The position numbers were made by a program, and so were the translations under genes. The notes beneath the pieces were generated by a model that did no database searches, was not told the DNA's origin, and saw only the letters and a program-made list of their open reading frames with translations. A stretch of 5,654 nucleotides of DNA from Spirochaetales bacterium (GTDB taxonomy: Bacteria; Spirochaetota; Spirochaetia; Sphaerochaetales; Sphaerochaetaceae), in assembly GCA_017962865.1 (NCBI GenBank), contig JAGCUM010000111.1, forward strand, positions 1 through 5,654, given 5' to 3'. Below, one piece after another: positions 1 to 5,033 of the stretch. Position 1 is the first letter of the stretch. Every line of letters begins with the position of its first letter.

Positions 1-672
1 GAGGATCCTCTGTATATTTACGGACCGGAGAAGCTGCGCGATTACATCGATGCTAACAGGCGTCTTCTGGATATGTATATCAACTATGAAATCCGTTTCG
101 TCCAGACCCAGCCCGGAACTATCCTCGAGACCGAGGACTTCACGGTGGAAGCCGTGCCGCTTCTTCATACAAAGCCATGCATGGGCTATGTTCTGACGGA
201 GAAGGACAGGGCGGGGGAGTTCAGCGTTGAAAATGCCAAGGCCCTAAAGGTGCCCTGCGGTCCGATGTGGGGCATGCTTCAGAAGGGTATGGACGTCACG
301 CTCGAAGACGGGACCGTTGTTCATCCGGATCAGGTTCTTGGGCCTACGCGCAGGGGAGTCAGATTCTCCTATATAACCGATTCCGTCTACATGGGGCACA
401 TCGCCAAGCATGTGCAGGGTTCGGACCTTCTGCTCTGCGAGGGCATGTTCACCCGTGATCTTGCCGCAGATGCCTTTGAAAAGAAACATATGACCAGTTC
501 CCAGGCAGCTACGATTGCACGCGATGCAGGAGTAAGGAAACTAGGTCTTATTCACTACAGTCCCAGATATACCGACAAGGAACTGCTTCAGCTTAAGGAA
601 GAGGCATGCGAAATCTTCCCGAATACTGTCCTCTGTCGTGACCGCAACAGCTATCTTCTGACAGCAGAGTAA
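1..672 (+). CDS. rnz: Ribonuclease Z, C-terminal part (5' end outside window)
   Basis: Ribonuclease Z is the metallo-beta-lactamase-fold endonuclease that cuts the 3' trailer from tRNA precursors in the cytoplasm. The frame is open from base 1 to the TAA at 670-672, giving 223 visible residues. The family is usually about 305-310 residues, so roughly 80-90 are missing, including the HxHxDH zinc motif. What remains matches the family in order: the GYVLTEKD stretch followed by the CGPMWGMLQKG segment and a TLEDG strand; SYITDS with its metal-ligand aspartate at 379-381; KKHMTSSQAA with the conserved histidine at 487-489; and IHYSPRY with the metal-ligand histidine at 553-555. An internal ATG at 73 is not the start, because homologous sequence (PLYIYGPEKLRDYI) continues upstream to the edge. 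Nothing in the visible part suggests a defect. The gene converges on the 410-residue membrane protein. Confidence 0.93.
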   Translation, partial: EDPLYIYGPEKLRDYIDANRRLLDMYINYEIRFVQTQPGTILETEDFTVEAVPLLHTKPCMGYVLTEKDRAGEFSVENAKALKVPCGPMWGMLQKGMDVTLEDGTVVHPDQVLGPTRRGVRFSYITDSVYMGHIAKHVQGSDLLLCEGMFTRDLAADAFEKKHMTSSQAATIARDAGVRKLGLIHYSPRYTDKELLQLKEEACEIFPNTVLCRDRNSYLLTAE

Positions 673-707
673 AAAAACGCGTTATCCGAAGATAACGCGA
701 ATTCTTT
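671..707 (-). terminator. Intrinsic terminator with UUCG loop, probably bidirectional
   Basis: Bases 678-686 and 691-699 form a perfect 9-bp stem (CGCGTTATC / GATAACGCG) around a 4-base loop. Read on the minus strand the loop is TTCG closed by C-G, the very stable UUCG tetraloop, and it is followed by seven T (671-677). This makes it a textbook terminator for the minus-strand gene ending at 723. Read on the plus strand the hairpin is followed only by ATTCTTTATA, so termination of rnz here is likely weaker. The T tract overlaps the last two bases of the rnz stop codon. Confidence 0.9.
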
Positions 708-722
708 ATAATCAATATAGAC

Positions 723-1955
723 TTATGCAAGTCTGGGAGCAACCTCAGCATCGAAGTCAGCATCCATGATTGCGTTTGCATCGATGGTCTGGATTTCATA
801 CTCGACACCGAGCTTATCCATCTCTTCCTGAGCCTCGGCTCCGGTAAGGAACGGAATGATTGCAACTGTTCTGCCGTTGATCTCGAATGCATCACCGGTT
901 CCGCCGAGTGAAACAAGGACACTGTCGACATCGGCATTGGTGTAGACGAATGAGATATCATACTCGCCGTCCTTGGCGCTGTCGAACTCGATTCTTGCTC
1001 TCTGGATCGGGTCTGTTGCATCGATGTCGTTGATTTCCTTGTCAACGGGAACCTCAACGGTCTGGATGACTGTCTCTGCAGGTGCCTGAGCGGCGGGAGC
1101 GGCCTGTTCCTCAGCGGGAGCAGGGGCAGCGGCCTCAACGGGAGCGGCGACAGCAACGGGTGCTGCAACCGGAGCACCTGCCTGGGAGCTGACGATTGTG
1201 GTAAGGTTGGCAATTGCATCACAGAGTCTGTCGATCTTGTTCTCGAGAGGATTGTCATAGTGATGTCTGCGGTACTGCTCTTCCTCATACTCATCAGAGC
1301 CCTCGGGATAATCGTAGTACTCATAGTCATCGAGGTTGTCGTCCTCGTCATCATCCTCTTCCTCGTAGCTCATGTAGTCAGTCACTTCATCAAGTTTGTT
1401 GACAAGTGAATAGATTGCATCGAGAAGCGGCTTCTGTGAGGGATCTGCAGCAGCGGCTGCGGCAGCCTTTGCAACTTCCTTCTTTGTATCTTCGGCAGGC
1501 TCTTCTGCCTCGGCTTCGGCTTCGGCTTCGGCTGTCTCTTCCTTCTTCTCGTCTGCAGGTGCATCGAAGATGGAGTAGAATTCCTGAGCCTCTTCCGGAG
1601 CAACTTCATCCTGCTTTGCCTCTTCAGTCTCTACAGGCTTTGCTGCGGCAGTAGGATCATCGGCGGGAGCCTCGAACAGCTGTTTGTCATAGGAGTTAGG
1701 CGGAAGCTTGTCTTCTTCATCCTCTTCATCCTCACGGTTGGTTGCAATCATCGATGCAATTACGATAAGGACAACACCTACCAGAAGCGGGAAGACCTTG
1801 ACTGCGAATTCATAGATCTTGTACTGGGAAGTCTCCTGGCCGTTTGTGTACTGCGGAAGCAGGAACTTGACACCGGCGAATGTGAGACAGCCCAAAACAA
1901 TCAAAGTGATGATGATTGTGATGATTACAGACTTCGAATTCTTCTTCTTGCTCAT
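723..1955 (-). CDS. Membrane-anchored acidic Ala/Glu/Pro-rich protein, unknown function
   Basis: I do not recognise this 410-residue protein. It starts with a lysine-rich tip and two hydrophobic segments (about 10-33 and 54-71). The rest is mostly disordered and strongly acidic: an E/D run at 75-82, alternating Ala-Glu at 142-152, an Ala run at 164-170, D/E/Y-rich sequence at 196-234, and Ala/Pro-rich sequence at about 259-300. Two short helical stretches (176-192 and 236-252) share the pattern PLxxxIxxLxxx[LI]xx[VL]T. The last ~105 residues have mixed polar and hydrophobic character and may be a small folded domain. The two-helix hairpin would leave the long tail on the same side as the N-terminus, probably the cytoplasm. 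The ATG at 1955 is chosen because GGGGGA (1961-1966) lies 5 bases upstream and a good promoter lies beyond. A scaffold or envelope role is possible but unsupported. It is a real gene, judged by its promoter, ribosome site, terminator and protein-like composition. Confidence 0.87.
   Translation of the reverse strand: MSKKKNSKSVIITIIITLIVLGCLTFAGVKFLLPQYTNGQETSQYKIYEFAVKVFPLLVGVVLIVIASMIATNREDEEDEEDKLPPNSYDKQLFEAPADDPTAAAKPVETEEAKQDEVAPEEAQEFYSIFDAPADEKKEETAEAEAEAEAEEPAEDTKKEVAKAAAAAAADPSQKPLLDAIYSLVNKLDEVTDYMSYEEEDDDEDDNLDDYEYYDYPEGSDEYEEEQYRRHHYDNPLENKIDRLCDAIANLTTIVSSQAGAPVAAPVAVAAPVEAAAPAPAEEQAAPAAQAPAETVIQTVEVPVDKEINDIDATDPIQRARIEFDSAKDGEYDISFVYTNADVDSVLVSLGGTGDAFEINGRTVAIIPFLTGAEAQEEMDKLGVEYEIQTIDANAIMDADFDAEVAPRLA
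1511..1533. repeat. CGGCTT tandem repeat, about 3.8 copies
   Basis: Three perfect CGGCTT units plus CGGCT run through the minus-strand gene and encode alternating Ala-Glu. The unit is six bases, so slippage would add or remove two residues without breaking the frame. Confidence 0.8.
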
Positions 1956-2010
1956 TGTAATCCCCCAAAAAGCTTGTAATAAACCCTTTATCTAAAAGTT
2001 CGTTATCGTT

Positions 2011-2039
2011 ATTATATACCAATGGAAGAAACATGACAA
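2011..2039 (-). promoter_or_regulatory. Sigma70-type promoter for the 410-residue membrane protein
   Basis: On the minus strand a TTGTCA -35 box (2039-2034, one mismatch to TTGACA) and a perfect TATAAT -10 box (2016-2011) are separated by exactly 17 bases. Transcription would start near 2004, giving a leader of about 48 nt before the ATG at 1955. The -35 box overlaps the start codon of the divergent FtsB-like gene, so the two genes share this control region. A plus-strand promoter is less clear: a TATTAT at 2010-2015 overlaps the same AT-rich patch but lacks a good -35. Confidence 0.75.
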
Positions 2040-2524
2040 GAAAGATAATCATCCTATTTGCTGTTTTGACGCTTTGTTTTTATAGTTTGATATCCTCTTT
2101 TCTGGGGGAGAGAGGATTTATCGCAAATAATCAGCTCAAGAGGCAATTGAAGGAGAATGAGTACAAGCTCGACAAGAGCGATGTCGAAATAGAGATGCTC
2201 ACAAGGCAGGAAGCGGAGACCCAGTCGGAGGACGGGCGGCGTTCCACAGCGATGAATCTGGGCTACAAGGTAGACGGCGATGAGGTCTACGTGTTTGATA
2301 CGAAGGATGAGGTTGAAGAGGCAGAAACAGCCTATAATGTTGATGAGGAGCAAAAAAGCAACTCATTCAAGCCTCTCAGACCATCGTTCATCCTGTTGAT
2401 TTCCGTCGGTACTTCCTTTATCATCTGTCTGTTGGCTTTGATTCTGAAAAGGCACAAAGGAGAAGAGGATGATCCTCAACAAGAAGAATCCGGAGACGCT
2501 GGAAACAATATCGACGATAATTAG
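2033..2524 (+). CDS. FtsB/DivIC-like septum formation initiator with a second membrane segment
   Basis: FtsB and DivIC are small bitopic divisome proteins that use an extracytoplasmic coiled coil to link FtsL and FtsQ. The 163-residue product has a membrane helix at about 5-24, a charged coiled-coil-like stretch at 33-60 (NQLKRQLKENEYKL and following), and then LGYKVDGDEVYVF at 76-88. That last piece matches the conserved LGxxxxGExVYxF end of the family. Unlike typical members of about 100-130 residues, it continues through a linker to a second hydrophobic helix (119-138, ending KRH) and a very acidic tail. If both helices span the membrane, the tail returns to the cytoplasm. The only plausible start is the ATG at 2033, with GGAAG at 2024-2028 as a closely spaced ribosome site. 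It overlaps tsaC by 56 nt, so the two are surely cotranscribed. The family call is good. Whether it is the FtsB or the DivIC equivalent cannot be told. Confidence 0.8.
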   Translation: MTRKIIILFAVLTLCFYSLISSFLGERGFIANNQLKRQLKENEYKLDKSDVEIEMLTRQEAETQSEDGRRSTAMNLGYKVDGDEVYVFDTKDEVEEAETAYNVDEEQKSNSFKPLRPSFILLISVGTSFIICLLALILKRHKGEEDDPQQEESGDAGNNIDDN

Positions 2525-3035
2525 GGAAGGCGGAGTAGCCATTCTCCCGTGCGACACGATCTACGGTCTGTGCGCGGCATACGGCATCGGGGAGAAACCG
2601 CTCATGGAGATAAAGGGCAGAGACAGGAACAAGGCTTTCCTGGTCCTCGCAACCCTTGAGCAGGCAGCTTCGATGTGCACCGAGATTCCCGCGGATATCC
2701 TTTCGGCCTGGCCTGCTGCCCTTACCGTGATACTCAATCGGAAGGAAGGAGGAACCATCGCCATAAGGGTTCCCAACGATCCGTTCCTTCAGAGGCTTCT
2801 GAAAGAAGTAGGCTGTCCCATCTATTCGACCAGCGTCAATATGGCAGGAGAAACCTCCCTTACGAATCTTACCGCAATCTGCAAGCGGTTCGAGGCATTG
2901 GTGGATGTAGTTGTACGCGGAGACGAGACCCAGGGTAAGGTTCCATCGACTTTGATCGATGCGACCGTAAAGCCCTACAAGCTCGTACGCCAGGGCCTCT
3001 ATGATGCTTCTGCGCTGATCAAAGGGTTACACTGA
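2469..3035 (+). CDS. tsaC: Threonylcarbamoyl-AMP synthase (YrdC-domain, TsaC type)
   Basis: This enzyme makes threonylcarbamoyl-AMP from threonine, bicarbonate and ATP, the first step of t6A modification at tRNA position 37 for ANN-decoding tRNAs. The 188 residues form a single YrdC domain with no Sua5 C-terminal extension. Visible motifs are GGVAILPCDTIYGL (21-34), KGR (49-51), WPAALTVIL (81-89), IAIRVPNDP (97-105), STSVNMAGE (120-128, with the SxN pair) and PSTLIDAT (159-166). The K-x-R and S-x-N residues of the active site are present. Two usual features differ: the prolines of the KGRPxxKPL segment are missing, and WPGPLT reads WPAALT. The ATG at 2469 is supported by AAGGAG at 2457-2462 and by the normal distance to the first motif, although it lies 56 nt inside the upstream gene. 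A YciO-like paralogue cannot be excluded. Confidence 0.88.
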   Translation: MILNKKNPETLETISTIIREGGVAILPCDTIYGLCAAYGIGEKPLMEIKGRDRNKAFLVLATLEQAASMCTEIPADILSAWPAALTVILNRKEGGTIAIRVPNDPFLQRLLKEVGCPIYSTSVNMAGETSLTNLTAICKRFEALVDVVVRGDETQGKVPSTLIDATVKPYKLVRQGLYDASALIKGLH

Positions 3036-3363
3036 CACCTTCGGAAACAAGAATCGAGCCTGCATCTATAATTATAGATAAGGCAATGCAAACAATCATC
3101 CTGACAATGCACCAGAGAAGAGTCCAGGCCTTGAGGTCCCGGTCCACTATGGCTATGACCAGTGCCAGAACCACGAGAATCACCGAAAGGCCGCTGATGG
3201 TCCATGCCGCAACATTGATGCAGGTGACAAGGGTCTGCAGGAAGATAGGTGTAAGCTCAATCCAGAACGATGCCAGATAGATGCCGCAGAGAAGAAGGAA
3301 AACCAGAAAGAGATAATTCATTATGGTATTGGTCAGGTCGAAGACCCTTCGTTTCTGAAGCAT
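3019..3363 (-). CDS. Small three-helix membrane protein, unknown function
   Basis: From the ATG at 3363 this encodes 114 residues with a basic start (MLQKRRVFDL) and three hydrophobic regions: about 16-34, 50-73 and 79-104. The third carries an arginine at 88. The basic turn DRDLK (74-78) between helices 2 and 3 suggests that loop faces the cytoplasm. I do not recognise the family. The case for a real gene rests on the sustained membrane-protein composition and on the fact that the 3035-3478 stretch would otherwise be empty. The start is uncertain. The frame is open upstream to a TTG at 3438, and an ATG at 3321 would begin just before helix 1. None of these has a clear ribosome site. Its last 17 bases overlap the end of tsaC on the other strand, and no terminator is visible for either gene. 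Confidence 0.65.
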   Translation of the reverse strand: MLQKRRVFDLTNTIMNYLFLVFLLLCGIYLASFWIELTPIFLQTLVTCINVAAWTISGLSVILVVLALVIAIVDRDLKAWTLLWCIVRMIVCIALSIIIDAGSILVSEGVSVTL

Positions 3364-3369
3364 GCTCAA

Positions 3370-3398
3370 ATGATAGCACAAGAGAAGGCTTTCGTGAA
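3370..3398 (-). promoter_or_regulatory. Possible extended -10 promoter for the three-helix membrane protein
   Basis: On the minus strand TTCACG (3398-3393, 4 of 6 to consensus) is followed after 17 bases by TATCAT (3375-3370, 5 of 6). TGC stands directly before it, as in an extended -10. Transcription would begin near 3363, which is the ATG itself. The message would therefore be leaderless or start at the later ATG at 3321. Confidence 0.35.
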
Positions 3399-3423
3399 GT
3401 TTGGCCTTATGACTACAAAAGAG

Positions 3424-3452
3424 TTGCGAATTCCGCAATCCAGGCTTATCAT
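3424..3452 (+). promoter_or_regulatory. Probable promoter of the DUF1015 gene
   Basis: TTGCGA (3424-3429) and TATCAT (3447-3452, one mismatch) are 17 bases apart, which predicts a start near 3459 and a leader of about 29 nt. The -35 box lies in a short inverted repeat, TTGCG-N5-CGCAA (3424-3438), that could be an operator or chance. This promoter stands back to back with the candidate minus-strand one. Confidence 0.5.
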
Positions 3453-3473
3453 AATTACATCAAGACAAATTCC

Positions 3474-3481
3474 GAGAGGTG
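3474..3481 (+). promoter_or_regulatory. Ribosome binding site that decides the DUF1015 start
   Basis: GAGAGGTG, continuing into A at 3482, is a strong match to the anti-Shine-Dalgarno sequence. It lies 6 bases before the GTG at 3488. An upstream in-frame GTG at 3479 overlaps this site and has no ribosome site of its own, so 3488 is preferred. Confidence 0.7.
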
Positions 3482-3487
3482 AAAAAC

Positions 3488-4795
3488 GTGGAAAACATAA
3501 ATTGCAAGCTGGAGAAAATGGGCTTAAGGGCATCGGATATGATGATTCCTAAGAAGGGTACGGACCTTTCCAAGTGGGCTGTCGTCGCCTGTGACCAGTT
3601 CACGTCGGAGAAGGATTACTGGGAGGATGTCGACCGCCTTGTCGGGGATGCTCCTTCAACTCTCAGGCTGATTTTCCCGGAGTGCTACCTTGAAGACGGA
3701 GACGCGGACAGTCGCATCGCCGATATCAACAGGACACTGGCCCGTTATGTCGGGGATGAACTTTTCGATACCTACAGGGATTGCTTCTTCCTGGTCAAGA
3801 GGACCTGCGGCAACACTTCAAGGTGGGGTCTGATGGCCTCGTTGGATCTGGACAGATACAGCTGGGAGAAGGATTCGACAAGCCTCATCCGCGCTACCGA
3901 GGGTACGATTCTCTCCAGGATTCCGCCCCGCAAGAAGATCAGAAAGGATGCTCCTCTCGAGATTCCCCATATCATGGTTCTCATAAGCGATAAGGAAAAG
4001 AGCGTCATCGAGCCGCTTGCTGCAAAGACCGACAGTCTTGAGGATGTCTATGACGTCGAGCTCATGAAGAACGGAGGTCATCTGCAGGCCTGGGTCGTCG
4101 ATTCGCAGGAGGACAAGGCCGCCATCGCAGCTGCATTCGCAAAGCTGTACGATGCCCTGGATCCGAAGAATCCGCTTCTTTTTGCCATGGGAGACGGCAA
4201 TCACAGCTTCGCAACGGCCAAAAGCTGCTGGGAGGATATCAAGCAGACTCTTTCCGAAGAGGAGAGGAAAACCCATCCCGCACGCTTCTGCCTCGTGGAG
4301 CTTGAGAACATCTTCGATCCCGGTCTGGTTTTCGAACCCATCCACCGTGTGCTGTTCAACGTTCCCGAAGATGTCTTCCTTGCCGAACTGGCCAAGAATG
4401 CCGATAAGGTCGATACCGAAAAGGTCGGGTGCAGAAACTGCATTGCAAAGCACATCGCGGACCAGAGCCGCCAGAGATTCGGCTACTGCACCTCGGACAA
4501 GCATGTCGTAGTGACTTTGGAGAATCCGTCTGCCAACATCGCCGCAGGCACCTTGCAGAAAGTCATCGACAACCTTATTTCCAAGGGTTATTCGGTGGAT
4601 TACATCCACGGTGCGGATGTCACGGACAAGCTGGGAAGCGAGAAGGGGAACATAGGACTGTTCCTTCCTGCAATCGACAAGGGAACGTTCTTCGATACCA
4701 TTATCAAGGACGGAGCCCTTCCCAGAAAGACGTTCAGCATGGGTGAAGCCAACGAAAAACGCTATTACATGGAGGCCAGGGCAATCAGAAGCTGA
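3488..4795 (+). CDS. DUF1015 family protein
   Basis: The 435-residue product belongs to the widespread, poorly characterised DUF1015 (COG4198) family of soluble proteins. Recognisable parts are WAVVACDQFTSEKDYW near residues 30-45, the family signature MGDGNHSFATAKSCW at about 234-248 (the counterpart of the DGHHR motif), and the C-terminal KGTFFDTIIKDGALPRKTFS and EKRYYMEAR segments close to the end. Length is normal for the family and there is no signal peptide or membrane helix, so it should be cytosolic. I cannot assign a reaction. The conserved acidic/histidine signature suggests an enzyme, and a link to ParB-fold kinases is only a hypothesis from memory. The gene starts at GTG 3488 by the ribosome site. 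It appears monocistronic, with its own promoter upstream and a hairpin at its stop codon. A long antisense frame over its 3' part is a shadow. Confidence 0.88.
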   Translation: MENINCKLEKMGLRASDMMIPKKGTDLSKWAVVACDQFTSEKDYWEDVDRLVGDAPSTLRLIFPECYLEDGDADSRIADINRTLARYVGDELFDTYRDCFFLVKRTCGNTSRWGLMASLDLDRYSWEKDSTSLIRATEGTILSRIPPRKKIRKDAPLEIPHIMVLISDKEKSVIEPLAAKTDSLEDVYDVELMKNGGHLQAWVVDSQEDKAAIAAAFAKLYDALDPKNPLLFAMGDGNHSFATAKSCWEDIKQTLSEEERKTHPARFCLVELENIFDPGLVFEPIHRVLFNVPEDVFLAELAKNADKVDTEKVGCRNCIAKHIADQSRQRFGYCTSDKHVVVTLENPSANIAAGTLQKVIDNLISKGYSVDYIHGADVTDKLGSEKGNIGLFLPAIDKGTFFDTIIKDGALPRKTFSMGEANEKRYYMEARAIRS

Positions 4796-4821
4796 GTCTT
4801 TTGTTGCGCTTTGTTGTTTTT
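4781..4821 (+). terminator. Probable intrinsic terminator overlapping the DUF1015 stop codon
   Basis: Bases 4781-4784 plus 4786-4791 pair with 4798-4803 plus 4804-4807, giving a 10-bp stem with one bulged T (4785), one G-U pair and a 6-base loop. The U-rich run GCTTTGTTGTTTTTT (4807-4821) follows. The TGA stop (4793-4795) sits in the loop, so the last codons form the left arm. It is weaker than the two perfect terminators in this window. Confidence 0.55.
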
Positions 4822-4843
4822 TCAGAAATCGTCCCAAAAGCTC

Positions 4844-4872
4844 TTCTCATACTCTCCGATATCTGCTATTTT
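4844..4872 (+). promoter_or_regulatory. Possible promoter of the permease leader
   Basis: TTCTCA (4844-4849, 4 of 6) and TATTTT (4867-4872, 4 of 6) are 17 bases apart, with TGC before the -10 box as in extended -10 promoters. It predicts a start near 4879, about 20 nt before the leader ATG. No better promoter was found between the DUF1015 terminator and the leader frame. Confidence 0.35.
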
Positions 4873-4899
4873 CAACCAAGGAAATTGAGAGGGGTTGCG

Positions 4900-4980
4900 A
4901 TGGTAAAGCTCAGCATAAAGACTGCATTGCTTGGATCCGGGGACAGCCTTTTCATTTTTCCTGTTGCATTGAACAGATAG
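4900..4980 (+). CDS. Leader peptide of the uracil permease gene (26 codons)
   Basis: ATG at 4900 opens a frame of 26 codons ending at TAG 4978-4980. GAGAGGGG (4887-4894) lies 5 bases before the ATG, a strong ribosome site. The peptide begins MVKLSIKTALLG and ends FIFPVALNR. It has no obvious domain, so its importance is more likely its translation than its product. Codons 17-22 lie in a T-rich stretch (4949-4965), where RNA polymerase could pause at low UTP. The stop codon overlaps the first two bases of the terminator stem (4979-4986), so a ribosome finishing the frame would cover the left arm and prevent the hairpin. This resembles the pyrE and pyrBI leaders of enterobacteria. The frame and its signals are seen directly; the regulatory role is inferred. 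Confidence 0.6.
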   Translation: MVKLSIKTALLGSGDSLFIFPVALNR

Positions 4981-5008
4981 TCAACCTTTTGCGGGTTGAC
5001 TTTTTTTT
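4979..5008 (+). terminator. Attenuator: intrinsic terminator before the permease gene
   Basis: AGTCAACC (4979-4986) and GGTTGACT (4994-5001) form a perfect 8-bp stem around a 7-base loop, followed by eight T (5001-5008). It stands after the leader frame and 25 bp before the permease ATG, too far from the DUF1015 stop (about 180 bp, with its own hairpin) to be that gene's terminator. It therefore most likely controls read-through into the permease. Confidence 0.88.
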
Positions 5009-5033
5009 GAGCTTAATTTGAAGGAGATACAAA

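Noticed and set aside
593..1354. 253-codon minus-strand frame inside the 410-residue gene
   Set aside because: Its product is low-complexity Ser/Thr/Arg/Pro sequence from reading the acidic repeats in another frame, and it would cross the perfect terminator at 671-699 into rnz.
3270..3552. Plus-strand frames starting at 3270 and 3370
   Set aside because: They overlap the minus-strand membrane gene, the promoter region and the DUF1015 start in other frames. Their composition is not protein-like and they have no upstream signals.
3818..4837. 339-codon open frame on the minus strand opposite the DUF1015 gene
   Set aside because: It lies antisense to a clear conserved coding region, has no recognisable domain and no ribosome site, and is explained by codon bias of the real gene.
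4872..4898. PyrR-type binding loop (GAGAGG between CAACC and GGTTG arms)
   Set aside because: GAGAGG resembles part of the known PyrR consensus, but the preceding UCC and following pyrimidine-U are not matched, and the same bases serve as a good ribosome site for the leader frame. Not excluded entirely.
4924..4971. Direct repeat GCATTG in the leader (4924-4929 and 4966-4971)
   Set aside because: Too short to mean anything alone; it encodes Ala-Leu in both places in the leader frame.
4822..4978. Purine or other known riboswitch in the permease leader
   Set aside because: I could not see the conserved core of the purine class or of other classes I know. A covariance-model scan would settle this.
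4743..5021. 92-codon plus-strand frame across the end of the DUF1015 gene and the permease leader
   Set aside because: It starts inside the DUF1015 coding region, runs through the attenuator hairpin, and has no protein-like features. The 26-codon frame at 4900 has far better signals.
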